A stretch of 64,000 bases of DNA. Source: Rariglobus hedericola. Lineage in GTDB: Bacteria > Verrucomicrobiota > Verrucomicrobiia > Opitutales > Opitutaceae. Made by a program: the position numbers and the translations under genes. The stretch spans positions 248,001 through 312,000 of the forward strand of contig NZ_VMBG01000001.1 in the NCBI RefSeq assembly GCF_007559335.1, read 5' to 3'. The notes beneath the pieces were generated by a model, which saw only the letters and a list, made by a program, of their open reading frames with translations, was not told the origin of the DNA and made no database searches. Positions 48,412 through 57,457 of this stretch are shown one piece after another; positions within the stretch are counted from its first letter, which is position 1, and every line of letters starts with the position of its first letter.

Positions 48412-48717
48412 CTAAGAGTTCTCTCGTGCCCATGACAAGTATTTTTCTGCAACATGTTCAGCCTTTACCACAATCCACTCGGGAGTCTGGTAGGGATGAC
48501 GTGCATGGAGCCATGTCTCCAACAGGCTGATTTTGGCCAATAACACCTTGAAGGTCAGTCGATACTCCTCGGTTTTCTCAGGTTTGCCCTGCCAGATATA
48601 ATGGGACGTGATCGGGCCGTCGATTTGCACGCAAGCAGCCAAATGCGAGGCCACGGCGGAAGCGGCCAGTGTTTCGGCCATGACCTTGGTGGGCACGGTG
48701 GTCCAGGCGATGAGCAT
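48412..48717 (-). CDS. cutA: Divalent-cation tolerance protein CutA
   Basis: The 101-residue protein has the CutA1 pattern: IAWTTVPTKVMAETLAASA, LAACVQIDGPITSHYIWQGK and HPYQTPEWIVVKAEHVAEKYLSW. CutA forms trimers and has been linked to metal tolerance, but its precise function is unsettled. Start set at MLIAWTTVP because the longer frame adds unrelated residues. It precedes the small basic protein gene on the minus strand. Confidence 0.92.
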   Translation of the reverse strand: MLIAWTTVPTKVMAETLAASAVASHLAACVQIDGPITSHYIWQGKPEKTEEYRLTFKVLLAKISLLETWLHARHPYQTPEWIVVKAEHVAEKYLSWARENS

Positions 48718-48843
48718 GTGCGTATAGCGCGCATGACTCTGGCGCGACGCAACGTTGGAGCAGGGGAAATATACCCTTGACCGGTCCAAGCGTGCTCTGT
48801 GCTATCGGCTTTTTATCGCCGCCAACCACGCCCACGCCTGACC

Positions 48844-49044
48844 ATGAGAGACGACTATCTTAAAGAAGCCCACAAAGTCATTCCGGACGCCAACATCTTG
48901 ATCAACGTGGTCTCGCGCCGCGTTAAGCAGCTCCGCCGCGGTCAACGCGCCCTCGTGGAGTCCCTCGAGAAGCTCTCCCCTGAAGATATCGCCCTGCGCG
49001 AAATCATCGAGGGTAAGATCACTTACCAAGAGGCCGCCAACTAA
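48844..49044 (+). CDS. rpoZ: RNA polymerase omega subunit-like protein
   Basis: This 66-residue protein has an omega-like pattern: RDDYLKEAHKVIPDANILI, NVVSRRVKQLRRGQRALV, and a C-terminal EDIALREIIEGKITY. Omega aids RNA polymerase assembly. It is short and lies before smpB with two hairpin terminators between, so it is probably its own transcript. The start at ATG 48844 is preferred to the upstream ATG because it aligns with the family N-terminus. Confidence 0.85.
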   Translation: MRDDYLKEAHKVIPDANILINVVSRRVKQLRRGQRALVESLEKLSPEDIALREIIEGKITYQEAAN

Positions 49045-49107
49045 CGGCCGTCGCGGCGGGATCGACCCGCACGCCCACGGGTCATTCCGTGCCAAGCGGG
49101 AATCACC

Positions 49108-49130
49108 GCGGTTTAAACAACCGCCTTTTT
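49108..49130 (+). terminator. Intrinsic terminator after rpoZ
   Basis: GCGGTT/AACCGC around TAAAC, followed by CTTTTT. It is the first of two hairpins between rpoZ and smpB. Confidence 0.7.
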
Positions 49131-49136
49131 GATTCT

Positions 49137-49163
49137 TCACTTCGCGCGGAGTGACTTTTTTTA
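49137..49163 (+). terminator. Second hairpin/terminator before smpB
   Basis: TCACTTC/GGAGTGA (one wobble) with a GCGC loop is followed by CTTTTTTTAT, 35 bases before the smpB start. A tandem terminator, or a leader hairpin for smpB. Confidence 0.65.
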
Positions 49164-49197
49164 TAGCTTCTCACCGGGCCCCGACGCCCCTGTTTTT

Positions 49198-49677
49198 ATG
49201 TCCGCCCAGAAAAAAGATTCCAAACGCTTCACGGAAGTCCGCAACGCCAAGGCGCTGCGTGATTATCATGTGGAAGAACGGTTCGAGGCGGGCGTCGCGT
49301 TGCAAGGCACGGAGGTGAAGGCGATTCGCGCCGGTCGCGCGCAGATCAGCGATGCCTTCGGTAAATTTGAAAAAGGCGAGCTGTGGTTGTTCAACGCACA
49401 CATCGACGAATACGCGTTCGGCAATCTCAACAACCATGCGGCGCGTCGCACCCGCAAATTGCTTTTGCACAGTCATCAGATCCGCAAGATCGCGCAGGCC
49501 ATGCAGGTCGGTGGTCGCGTGCTGGTGCCGCTGCGCATGTATTTCAAGGAAGCACTGGTCAAGGTCGAGGTCGCCATCTGCATCGGCAAACAACTCCACG
49601 ACAAGCGCGACGACCTGCGTAAAAAAGCCGAGATGACGGAAGTCGCCAAAATCATCAAAACCACCCGTCGCGCATGA
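49198..49677 (+). CDS. smpB: SsrA-binding protein SmpB
   Basis: The 159-residue protein binds tmRNA and delivers it to stalled ribosomes. Seen blocks are NAKALRDYHVEERFEAGVAL, GTEVKAIRAGRAQISDAFG, RKLLLHSHQIRKIAQ and a basic C-terminal tail ending KIIKTTRRA. tmRNA itself is not in the window. Start set at ATG 49198, a natural N-terminus. Its ATGA overlaps thrB (49674-49677), showing translational coupling. Confidence 0.95.
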   Translation: MSAQKKDSKRFTEVRNAKALRDYHVEERFEAGVALQGTEVKAIRAGRAQISDAFGKFEKGELWLFNAHIDEYAFGNLNNHAARRTRKLLLHSHQIRKIAQAMQVGGRVLVPLRMYFKEALVKVEVAICIGKQLHDKRDDLRKKAEMTEVAKIIKTTRRA

Positions 49678-50582
49678 GCACTCTTCTTTCGACCGTGACC
49701 GTCCGCGTGCCGGGCAGCACCTCCAACTGCGGCGCGGGATTCGACACCCTAGGCCTCGCGTTGCAGATCTACAACCAGGTGACGTTGACCCGCGTCGACG
49801 GTGATGCGCCGCGACCGGTGACGGCAGCCGACGGGCGCGCCCAAGCAATGGTGGAGACTTCCGCGGCGGCTTTTTTTGCCGCGGCCCGCATTCGCCCCTT
49901 TGGATTTTCGTATCAGATAACTGGAGACGTGCCGCCCGCCCGCGGACTGGGCTCCAGCGTTACCGTGATCGGCGGCGTGCTGGGCGGCTTGAATGCGCTT
50001 TCGGGCGTGTCGCTTTCGGGGCATCAATTGGTGGCCATCGCGACGGCGATTGAAGGACATCCCGATAATGCCGCGGCGGGTATTCTCGGTGGCTTTTGCG
50101 TGGCGCGCTGTGATGCCACGACCGGTGCGTATGTCGATACCGTGCGCGTCGAACTCCCGGAGGAGCTGGCCTTCGTGGCCACGTCTCCCGATGTGGAAAT
50201 GCTCACCAAGGAATCCCGTGGAGTCCTCCCGGCTACGCTTCCGTATTTCGATGCGGTGAAGAGCATCAACAGCACGGCCTACCTGGTGGCGGCCATGGTT
50301 TCGGGCGAATACGAGCGTCTGCGTCATTCGGTGACCGATTACATGCACGAGCCCTATCGTTTGCCGCGTATTCCCGGCGGTCGGTCTGCCATCACGGCGG
50401 GTGTGGCGGCGGGCGCTTACACCGGTTGGTTGAGCGGCAGCGGATCGACTGTGCTCTGCGTGGCGCCGAAGTCGGTTGCCGGCGAGGTGGCGCGTGCGAT
50501 GCAGGCGGCGTTTACCGAAGCCGGCCTGACCAGCACCGCGCGCGTGTTGTCGGCCGATAACACCGGGTTAACGGTGGAGTGA
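49674..50582 (+). CDS. thrB: Homoserine kinase
   Basis: The 302-residue GHMP-family kinase phosphorylates homoserine on the way to threonine. It shows VRVPGSTSNCGAGFDTLGLAL, the ATP-loop PPARGLGSSVTVIGG and a C-terminal LSGSGSTVLCVAP. Threonine synthase and the rest of the pathway are elsewhere; asd is in this window. It overlaps smpB by ATGA and the converging receiver gene by 15 bases. Confidence 0.93.
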   Translation: MSTLLSTVTVRVPGSTSNCGAGFDTLGLALQIYNQVTLTRVDGDAPRPVTAADGRAQAMVETSAAAFFAAARIRPFGFSYQITGDVPPARGLGSSVTVIGGVLGGLNALSGVSLSGHQLVAIATAIEGHPDNAAAGILGGFCVARCDATTGAYVDTVRVELPEELAFVATSPDVEMLTKESRGVLPATLPYFDAVKSINSTAYLVAAMVSGEYERLRHSVTDYMHEPYRLPRIPGGRSAITAGVAAGAYTGWLSGSGSTVLCVAPKSVAGEVARAMQAAFTEAGLTSTARVLSADNTGLTVE

Positions 50583-51035
50583 CACAGCGCCCGGACGAAG
50601 GGGCGAAGGTGCATCGGCCGGCCAGTGCTGTTCGATCAGCGAGGCGAGTTGCTGCCAGCGAAACGGCTTGGCGAGAATGCCTTTGAAGCAAGCCATGCGC
50701 GCGATGTCGGAATCCTCATCGAGTGCGTGGCCGGTGATGAGAACGCAAGGAGGCGCGATCGCGGAGCGGGCGATGGCGCCACGAATCAATTCAATGCCGT
50801 TTAGATGCGGCATGTAATAGTCGGTCACCAGCATGCCAATATCCAGGAGGGGGATCGTTTCGAGCGCGGTCACCGGATTGCTGAACGTGAGGATCGGACA
50901 CTGAAAGTGTTCACCCAACAAGCGGCCTAAAAGATCGGTGAACGACATTTCGTCGTCTACGATCACGATGGCTTTACCCGCTTGATCTTCCACGGTCCAA
51001 AATGTGCAGGCGGTGTGGAGTCTGGGCAAATGCAA
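50568..51035 (-). CDS. Stand-alone response regulator receiver protein
   Basis: A 155-residue protein consisting essentially of one receiver domain. Acidic pocket Asp-Asp is in VIVDDEMSF, the phosphoacceptor Asp in MLVTDYYMPHLNG, the Thr in CVLITGHAL and the Lys in GILAKPFRW. There is no output domain, so it may act by protein contact like CheY or Spo0F. No histidine kinase lies nearby. The 3' end overlaps thrB. Confidence 0.88.
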   Translation of the reverse strand: MHLPRLHTACTFWTVEDQAGKAIVIVDDEMSFTDLLGRLLGEHFQCPILTFSNPVTALETIPLLDIGMLVTDYYMPHLNGIELIRGAIARSAIAPPCVLITGHALDEDSDIARMACFKGILAKPFRWQQLASLIEQHWPADAPSPLRPGAVSLHR

Positions 51036-51099
51036 TCAAACGTAACCGGAGATTGCCTTGGCGCCGGCACTCGCGTGATTTGTGCGTTCCTGCGCCGCT

Positions 51100-51564
51100 A
51101 TGCTGCACATCGTCCTTTTCCAGCCAGAGATTCCTCAAAACACCGGTAACATCGGTCGCATGTGTGCGCTCACGAAGTCGCGGCTGCATTTGATTCATCC
51201 GCTCGGCTACGAGATTACGGACAAACATCTCAAGCGCGCCGGCATGGACTACTGGCATTCGCTCGACGTGCATCACCACGCGGACTGGGCGGCGTTCAAA
51301 GCCAGTCCGTCAGGCCCGAAGCGCTTGTGGTTGTTCACTACAAAGACGACGCAGAGTTATTGGGACGCGAGTTTCACCGACGAAGACGGCCTGGTGTTTG
51401 GCAACGAAGGCCACGGCGCGCCGGAGTGGTTGCACGAGGAGTTCGGCGCGGATCGCCGGCTGACGATCCCGCATGCGAACCACGAGCTGCGCTCGCTCAA
51501 CCTGAGCACAGCGGCCGGCATCGCCTGTTATGAGGCGCTGCGGCAGACGAAGCTGATCGGCTGA
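51100..51564 (+). CDS. trmL: tRNA (cytidine(34)-2'-O)-methyltransferase, TrmL-type
   Basis: The 154-residue SPOUT-fold enzyme has MLHIVLFQPEIPQNTGNIGRM, LIHPLGYEITDKHLKRAGMDYW and a knotted C-terminal LVFGNEGHGAPEWL then LRSLNLSTAAGIACYEAL. TrmL methylates the ribose of the wobble base in some leucine tRNAs. The start at 51100 is preferred because the protein begins MLHIVLFQPEIPQNTG, the family N-terminus. Its stop is immediately followed by the converging stop of the esterase gene. Confidence 0.9.
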   Translation: MLHIVLFQPEIPQNTGNIGRMCALTKSRLHLIHPLGYEITDKHLKRAGMDYWHSLDVHHHADWAAFKASPSGPKRLWLFTTKTTQSYWDASFTDEDGLVFGNEGHGAPEWLHEEFGADRRLTIPHANHELRSLNLSTAAGIACYEALRQTKLIG

Positions 51565-52446
51565 TTATTTGGCAGCTGCCGGGATGAACCCGCGCTGTTT
51601 GAGCCAGAAAAGGCAGTCGGCATCCCACGGCGGCGCGATCTTGTTGTGCATCGGCAAGCCGAGTCCGTGGTGGCCATTTTGGTAGATGTGCAGATCGAAC
51701 GGCACGCCGGCCTTGCGCAACGCGGAGGCGAAGAGCAGGGCATTTTCCACGGGGACAGCCTGGTCTTCGACCGTGTGCCAGATGAAGCAGGGTGGAGTTT
51801 CTTTCGTGACCTGGAGCTCGTTGGAAAGAAAGCGAACGAGGTCTTCGGGCGGGTTTTTGCCGAGTAGATTATGCTTGGAACCTTGGTGGGTGAATTCGCC
51901 GAGCGTGATTACAGGGTAGCAAAGAATGCCGAGGTCGGGCCGCGAACTCTCACGTTCGATAGCATCGGTAGCGTCGGCTTGGCCGGCGTCGAAGTGGGTG
52001 AGGAGTGTCGAGGCGAGATGGCCGCCGGCGGAGGAACCGATGATGCCGATGCGAGCGGGATCGAGTCCGTCACGTTTGGCGAAGGAGCGGACCATGCGCA
52101 GAGCGCGGGCGGCGTCGTTAAGCATTACCGGATGGTGATAGCCGTGGGTGCCGAGCCGGTATTGCAGCACGTAGCAGGTGATGCCTTGCGCGACGAACCA
52201 GTCCGCGTAGCCCTTGCCTTCGTGGCCGGCGAGACCGCCGTAGCCGCCACCGGGCAGGATAAGCATGGTGGCACCGTTGCGTTTTTCAGGCGCGGGCAAA
52301 TATGCGGTGAGCGTGGGGATGTCCTGTGGTTTATCACCGAGGGCACCGGGTGCAGCGGAAGGCCAAAGGGGCAGCGGGGCGGCGTTCATGGAGGAAAAAG
52401 CGCTAGATAAGAGCAGGCCAATGACGAGCAGATAACGTGGGGTCAT
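51565..52446 (-). CDS. Secreted alpha/beta-hydrolase (esterase/lipase-like)
   Basis: The 293-residue protein starts with a signal peptide (MTPRYLLVIGLLLSSAFSS) and then shows the acyl-esterase pattern: oxyanion ILPGGGYGGLAGHEG, nucleophile elbow GIIGSSAGGHLAS and C-terminal His region FDLHIYQNGHHGLGL. Such proteins in carbohydrate-degrading bacteria often deacetylate xylan or other glycans. Substrate unknown. It diverges from hrpB with 51 bases between the starts. Confidence 0.85.
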   Translation of the reverse strand: MTPRYLLVIGLLLSSAFSSMNAAPLPLWPSAAPGALGDKPQDIPTLTAYLPAPEKRNGATMLILPGGGYGGLAGHEGKGYADWFVAQGITCYVLQYRLGTHGYHHPVMLNDAARALRMVRSFAKRDGLDPARIGIIGSSAGGHLASTLLTHFDAGQADATDAIERESSRPDLGILCYPVITLGEFTHQGSKHNLLGKNPPEDLVRFLSNELQVTKETPPCFIWHTVEDQAVPVENALLFASALRKAGVPFDLHIYQNGHHGLGLPMHNKIAPPWDADCLFWLKQRGFIPAAAK

Positions 52447-52497
52447 GCGCGCAGGCTGGACATGTGTGCGTGCAGCGAAAACAAGAAACCTCGCCCA

Positions 52498-55050
52498 ATG
52501 CCTGTTATTCCGCGCGACCTCCCCATCTACGAACTCGAGAAAAACCTCGTGGCGACGCTGCGCGCGCAAGGACGGCTCATCGTGCAGGCGCCGACGGGTT
52601 CAGGCAAATCGACGCAGCTGCCGCAGATGTTGCGGGCGCATGGTTTCTTGGAAAAAGGCGAAGTTGTCGTGCTGCAACCGCGCCGGCTGGCGGCGCGCAT
52701 GTTGGCGAAACGCGTGGCCGAGGAAGTGGGCTGCGCACTCGGCGACGAGGTGGGTTACCAGATCCGGTTGGAGTCGCGGGTGTCGGCCAAGACGAAGATC
52801 CGTTTTGTGACCGAGGGAATTTTGCTCCGGCAGATGTCGTTTGATGCGACGTTGAAGGGCATCGCGGCGCTGGTGTTCGACGAGTTTCACGAGAGGCATC
52901 TTTATGGTGATATCTCGCTGGCGCGGGCGGTGCAGATTCAGCAGACCACGCGTCCGGACCTGAAGATCATCGTGATGTCGGCTACGCTGGATGCGGTGGT
53001 GCTCAAGGATTATCTAGCACCCTGCGAAGTGCTCACGTCGCAGGGGCGGAGTTTTCCGGTGGCGATCGAATATCTGCCGAAGGCAGTCAATTTCGAGAAG
53101 GACAACGTGTGGGATGTGGCGGCGCGTGAAGTGGCGCGGGTGGCGGCGAAAACCTCGTCGGGCGATTTTTTGGTGTTCATGCCGGGCTCGTATGAGATTA
53201 GCCGGACGTTGCAGGCGCTGCAGTTTGAGAGCGCGTTGAGGGATTTCGTGGCGTTTCCGTTGCACGGCGAATTACCTCCGGAGCAACAGGATCGCGCGGT
53301 GGCGCGGAGCGAGCAGAGGAAGATCATCGTTTCGACCAATGTGGCGGAGACGTCGCTGACGATTGATGGCGTGACGGTGGTCGTGGACTGCGGACTGGCG
53401 CGCGTGGCGAGGTTCGATGCGAACCGCGGGATCAATACGCTGCTCATTGAAAAGGTTTCGATTGCGAGTGCCGACCAACGTGCGGGACGTGCGGGTCGCA
53501 CCGCGCCGGGCGTGTGCGTGCGGTTGTGGACGGAGCGCGAGCATTCGCAGCGGGCGTTGCAGGAATTGCCCGAGGTGAAGCGGCTGGATTTGTCGGAAGT
53601 GGTGCTGACGCTCAAGGCGAGTGGCATCGACGATATCGTCGCGTTTCCGTGGCTGGAGAAACCGGAGCCGAAGGCTCTGGAGCGCGCGGAGATGTTGCTG
53701 GCGGATTTGGGCGCGCTGGGCGGCAAGCGTCGGGTTATCACCGACACGGGACGGCGCATGCTGAGGTTTCCGGTTCATCCGCGTTATGCGCGCATGTTGC
53801 TGGAGGCGGATGCGCGGGACTGTGTGCGTCCGGTGGCGTTGATGGCGTCGCTTACGCAGGGACGTTCGTTTTTGATGCGCGGGGTGCCGCGCGATGTGGA
53901 AGAGGCGCGCGAGAAGACGCTGGGCGACGAAGAGGAGAGTGATTTTTTCCTGCTGATGCGGGCGTGGAAATATGCCGAGCAGAACAGTTATTCGGTCGAT
54001 GCGTGTCGGAGGTTGGGCATCCATGCGCAGGGAGCGCGTCAGGTCTGGCCGTTGTTTAAGCAGTTCTTGGAGATCGCGGCGAAGGAGGGACTCGATGCGA
54101 GCGAGAAGTCGGTCGATGGCGTGCAGGTGCGCAAGTGTGTGCTGGCGGGGTTTTCGGATCAATTGGCGAAGCGGCTCGATGGCGGCACGCTGCGATGCGA
54201 TCTCGTGCACGGGCGTCGCGGTGTGCTGGCGCGGGAGAGTGCGATGCAGCGGGCGCCGTTGTTCGTGGCGGCGGAGATCAGTGAAGTCGAAGGGCGCGGC
54301 GGCGAGGTGAGCGTGCTGTTGTCGCAGGCGACGGCGGTTGAGGAAGCGTGGTTGAAGGAGCTTTTCCCTGAGGATTATCGCGACGCGGTCGGAGTGGTTT
54401 ATGATGAGCAGGCTCGGCGGGTGATTGCGCGGCGTGAGCGGCGGTTTCGTGATCTGGTGTTGGAGGCGAAGCTGACGGCGGAGACTCCGCCGGAGAGCGA
54501 CGCGGCGTCGTTGCTCGCGAGGGAAGTGATGGCGGGGAATATCGTTTTAACGGAATGGAATGAAAACGTGGATCAGTGGATCGTGCGCGTGAACCGGCTG
54601 GCAGAGTGGTTTCCGGAGCTGGAAGTCACTCCGATCACGGACGCAGACAAGGCGACGCTCATCGAGCAAGTTTGCTACGGCAGCTACGGGGCGCGCGAGT
54701 TGAAGGACAAACCGGTGATGCCGGCGTTGCGCGACTGGCTGCGGCCGGAGCAACTGGCGGTGCTCGATGATTATCTGCCGGAGCGGTTGATCATGGGCAA
54801 CGGACGCAAGGCGCGGTTGACGTATAAAGCGGAAGGTCCGCCGATCATGAGCGCGCGCATCCAGGAGCTGTTTGGTGTCGATGGGCGTTTCACCATCGCT
54901 CACGGGCGCGTAGCGGTGAAATTCGAGGTGCTCGCGCCGAATCAGCGGCCGATCCAAGTGACGGACGACCTGACGAGTTTCTGGAGAGACATGTATCCGA
55001 AGGTGAAGGCGGAGTTGTCGCGGCGGTATCCGCGCCACGAGTGGCGCTAG
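52498..55050 (+). CDS. hrpB: ATP-dependent helicase HrpB
   Basis: The 850-residue DEAH-box helicase has Walker [31 protein letters not shown], the DEAH-like DEFHERHLYGD, SATLDAVVLKDY, and STNVAETSLTIDGV with DQRAGRAGRTAPGVC. The C-terminus carries the HrpB signature domain, ending KAELSRRYPRHEWR. HrpB is a nucleic-acid helicase of unclear cellular role. Start set at ATG 52498 to begin MPVIPRDLPIYELE. The terminal TAG overlaps the glycosyltransferase stop on the other strand in a shared CTAG. Confidence 0.92.
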   Translation: MPVIPRDLPIYELEKNLVATLRAQGRLIVQAPTGSGKSTQLPQMLRAHGFLEKGEVVVLQPRRLAARMLAKRVAEEVGCALGDEVGYQIRLESRVSAKTKIRFVTEGILLRQMSFDATLKGIAALVFDEFHERHLYGDISLARAVQIQQTTRPDLKIIVMSATLDAVVLKDYLAPCEVLTSQGRSFPVAIEYLPKAVNFEKDNVWDVAAREVARVAAKTSSGDFLVFMPGSYEISRTLQALQFESALRDFVAFPLHGELPPEQQDRAVARSEQRKIIVSTNVAETSLTIDGVTVVVDCGLARVARFDANRGINTLLIEKVSIASADQRAGRAGRTAPGVCVRLWTEREHSQRALQELPEVKRLDLSEVVLTLKASGIDDIVAFPWLEKPEPKALERAEMLLADLGALGGKRRVITDTGRRMLRFPVHPRYARMLLEADARDCVRPVALMASLTQGRSFLMRGVPRDVEEAREKTLGDEEESDFFLLMRAWKYAEQNSYSVDACRRLGIHAQGARQVWPLFKQFLEIAAKEGLDASEKSVDGVQVRKCVLAGFSDQLAKRLDGGTLRCDLVHGRRGVLARESAMQRAPLFVAAEISEVEGRGGEVSVLLSQATAVEEAWLKELFPEDYRDAVGVVYDEQARRVIARRERRFRDLVLEAKLTAETPPESDAASLLAREVMAGNIVLTEWNENVDQWIVRVNRLAEWFPELEVTPITDADKATLIEQVCYGSYGARELKDKPVMPALRDWLRPEQLAVLDDYLPERLIMGNGRKARLTYKAEGPPIMSARIQELFGVDGRFTIAHGRVAVKFEVLAPNQRPIQVTDDLTSFWRDMYPKVKAELSRRYPRHEWR

Positions 55051-56318
55051 ACCGCCACGGCGCCGCGGGCGTGTTCAGCGACGAAGCGTTCCAATTCGGC
55101 GACGGCGGTGACAGGGCCGTTTTCGCTGAGGAGTTGGGCGCGGACGGCCTTGGCGCGCTGCGCGTGGTTCGAATTGGCGGCGAGCCGGGTGAGGGCGTTG
55201 TGGAGCTGTTCAGGCCAGACGTTTTTACTGAGGCGGAAACCGCAGCCGAGGCGCTCGACCTCGCTGCCAAAGAACTGTTGGTCGCCGATGTGCGGAACCA
55301 CGATCTGCGGGACGCCGGCATGGAGTGCGCTCGCGGTGGTGCCGGCTCCGCCGTGATGGATGACGGCACTGGCGTGTTGGAAGAGCTGGTCGTGGGAGAC
55401 CTTGCCGATAACCTTGATGTGATCGTCTTCGCCCAGTTGGGGGAACTGCGCCCAACCGCGTTGGATGATGATTTTTTTGTCGCGGGGCCAGGCGCGGACG
55501 AAGCGTTCCATCCAGGCGCCGGCGTTTTCATAGACCATGCTGCCGAAGGTGAGGACGGGGACACGGTCGCCGCCGGTGAAGGCGCGGATCTCGGCGTCGA
55601 TCTCGGGGCTTTCGGGAGATTGCCAGCGGCAGTAGCCGGTGAACTTGAAGCGCGGGTCGATCTCGGCGCCGGGCGGGCGTAGCAGCGCATCGGATACAGT
55701 GACGAGGACACGGCCGGCGGGTTTGGAGAAAAAGTTGCGAACTTTCGGAAGACGGGCGGCTTTGAGCTCGGCGTGGACGCAGTTGTTGATGACGCGATCG
55801 ACGACGGCGTTGGCGATTTTCCATAGCCAGCGGTTCCAGGCGCGACGGGTGGTTTCGCCCAGCCAGCGCGGAGATGGAAAGTTTTCCGGCGGGTAGTCGG
55901 GCGAAGGGATGACGTGCGGCGCGAAGGCGAGGGTGGCGAAGGGGACGCCGTATTTTTCGGCGATGCCTCGGTTCATCGGAAAGAGGTAACTGGAGACGAC
56001 GAGGTCGGTCTCGGGCATAATCGCATCCATGCGCGAGATCATGTCAGGAATGTATTTTTTCGCGCCGACGTAGATCTCGCGAAGCTGATAGATCGGAGTG
56101 CGGATTTTTTGGAGACGGCCCATCCAGTAACTCAAGTCGGCTTGTTCCCAGTTGGGGCAGAGCGGATAGAACTCCACACCGGCGGCCTCGATCTCGTCTT
56201 TGTAATGCGGGATGGTAGCGAAGCGGACCTGGTGGCCGGATTTTTGCAACGCGACGGCGAGCGCGATGACAGGATAAATGTCACCGGTGGAGCCGTGGGA
56301 GGTGAGGATGACGCGCAT
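55047..56318 (-). CDS. GT1-family glycosyltransferase (UGT/MGT-like)
   Basis: The 423-residue protein has the N-terminal GT-B pattern (MRVILTSHGSTGDIYPVIAL, SYLFPMNRGIAEKYGVPFATL) and the nucleotide-sugar-binding C-terminus HHGGAGTTASALHAGVPQI. This resembles enzymes that glycosylate lipids, sterols or natural products. Acceptor unknown. It is the last gene in a dinG-PP2C-TPR-glycosyltransferase run on the minus strand, with 80 bases before it. It shares its terminal CTAG with hrpB. Confidence 0.88.
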   Translation of the reverse strand: MRVILTSHGSTGDIYPVIALAVALQKSGHQVRFATIPHYKDEIEAAGVEFYPLCPNWEQADLSYWMGRLQKIRTPIYQLREIYVGAKKYIPDMISRMDAIMPETDLVVSSYLFPMNRGIAEKYGVPFATLAFAPHVIPSPDYPPENFPSPRWLGETTRRAWNRWLWKIANAVVDRVINNCVHAELKAARLPKVRNFFSKPAGRVLVTVSDALLRPPGAEIDPRFKFTGYCRWQSPESPEIDAEIRAFTGGDRVPVLTFGSMVYENAGAWMERFVRAWPRDKKIIIQRGWAQFPQLGEDDHIKVIGKVSHDQLFQHASAVIHHGGAGTTASALHAGVPQIVVPHIGDQQFFGSEVERLGCGFRLSKNVWPEQLHNALTRLAANSNHAQRAKAVRAQLLSENGPVTAVAELERFVAEHARGAVAV

Positions 56319-56398
56319 GGTTTTTGCCGCCGACTGTGGCAGGCAAGAGGCGCGGAGGCGAGTGGCCGCGCGTGACGTTTAAGTAACGAAGGCGGGGC

Positions 56399-56713
56399 TT
56401 ACAACCCGGCGAGCAATCCGCGCAGCTCGGCTTCGGGATCCTGGTGATCCTGGTCGATGGCGAGTTGGAGGGCGTCGGCGAGCCACGGTTTCGCTTCGGC
56501 ACGACGGCCTAGGGCGAGGAGGGTTTTTCCGAGCATGATGCGGGGCATCATCCAGTCGGCCTTTTTACGGGCGCAGGCCTCGAGGTGTTCGAGGGCGTCG
56601 GCGCCGCGATCCTCGGCGAGTAGGGCCTGCGCGAGGCTGAAACGGAAGAGTTCGTTGTCGGGTTGTTTCGCGACCAAGGCGGCGAAGTGCACGGAGCGGG
56701 CGGGGGCGGTCAT
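56399..56713 (-). CDS. TPR protein
   Basis: The 104-residue protein has two to three TPR units (FAALVAKQPDNELFRFSLAQ, ALLAEDRGADALEHLEACA, LLALGRRAEAKPWLADALQ). It is a likely protein-protein adaptor. Its ATG at 56713 overlaps the PP2C stop (ATGA), so the two are translationally coupled and perhaps form a complex. Confidence 0.8.
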   Translation of the reverse strand: MTAPARSVHFAALVAKQPDNELFRFSLAQALLAEDRGADALEHLEACARKKADWMMPRIMLGKTLLALGRRAEAKPWLADALQLAIDQDHQDPEAELRGLLAGL

Positions 56714-57423
56714 CAGGCTTCGTCGATGAAGATGAGAACGGCGGTGAGGTTGTCGTGGCCGCCGCGTTTCAGGGCGAGATCGAGGATGAGTTGAAGCATC
56801 TCGGCGGGGCTCTCGGGCCCGGATATAATCTCGGCGAGTTCTTCGTCGGCGATCATACGGCAGATGCCGTCGGTCGTGAAAAAGTAGCGGTCACCCTTCG
56901 TGACGATGAACTCCTGGAAGTCGACTTCGGGCAGGCCGGGTTGACCGATGCAGCGGGTGAGGGCGTTGCGGTTTTCGATGCTGATCTCCATGTCTTCGCC
57001 ACGGGCACGCAGGCGGCGGGCTTCGTTTTCCACGGTGTGGTCTTCGGTGAGCGGGAGGAAGTCGCCTTTTTGAAACACGTAGGCGCGGGAGTCGCCGACG
57101 TGGGCGAGTTGTAGCTGGCCGTTTTTGAAGGAACCGAAAGTGAGGGTGCTGCCGATGCCGTAGGGCGGGTTCAATTGCTGGCCGAGCTTTTGAACGCTGA
57201 GGCTGGTGGTTTGGGTGAGTTTGATGAGGTCGGGTTGGGCGCCTTCGATAAAGCCGCGGGTGATTCCCTCGACCGTGCATTCGGCGGCTTCAGCTCCGCC
57301 GGGGAGACCGCCAATGCCATCGGCTACGCCGAACAGACCGAGCGCATCATCACGCAAAAAACGATCCTCGTTTTCAAAGCGGGTCTTGCCGATGTCGGTG
57401 ATGGCTGCTGATCGGTATTTCAT
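56713..57423 (-). CDS. PP2C-family serine/threonine phosphatase
   Basis: The 236-residue enzyme has all PP2C metal-site blocks: ENEDRFL with Asp, GVADGIGGLPGG, LAHVGDSRAYV, FFTTDGICRMI and GGHDNLTAVLI. It would remove phosphate from Ser/Thr on proteins. No partner kinase is nearby. Start set at MKYRSAAITDIG because a longer frame runs into dinG. It is coupled to the TPR gene by ATGA. Confidence 0.9.
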   Translation of the reverse strand: MKYRSAAITDIGKTRFENEDRFLRDDALGLFGVADGIGGLPGGAEAAECTVEGITRGFIEGAQPDLIKLTQTTSLSVQKLGQQLNPPYGIGSTLTFGSFKNGQLQLAHVGDSRAYVFQKGDFLPLTEDHTVENEARRLRARGEDMEISIENRNALTRCIGQPGLPEVDFQEFIVTKGDRYFFTTDGICRMIADEELAEIISGPESPAEMLQLILDLALKRGGHDNLTAVLIFIDEA

Positions 57424-57457
57424 TCTTGGTGACAGGGCTAACGTAGGCTCGGGTGGC

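Noticed and set aside
49045-49197. tmRNA (ssrA) next to smpB
   Set aside because: The 153 bases between rpoZ and smpB contain terminator hairpins and no tRNA-like ends or tag-peptide frame.
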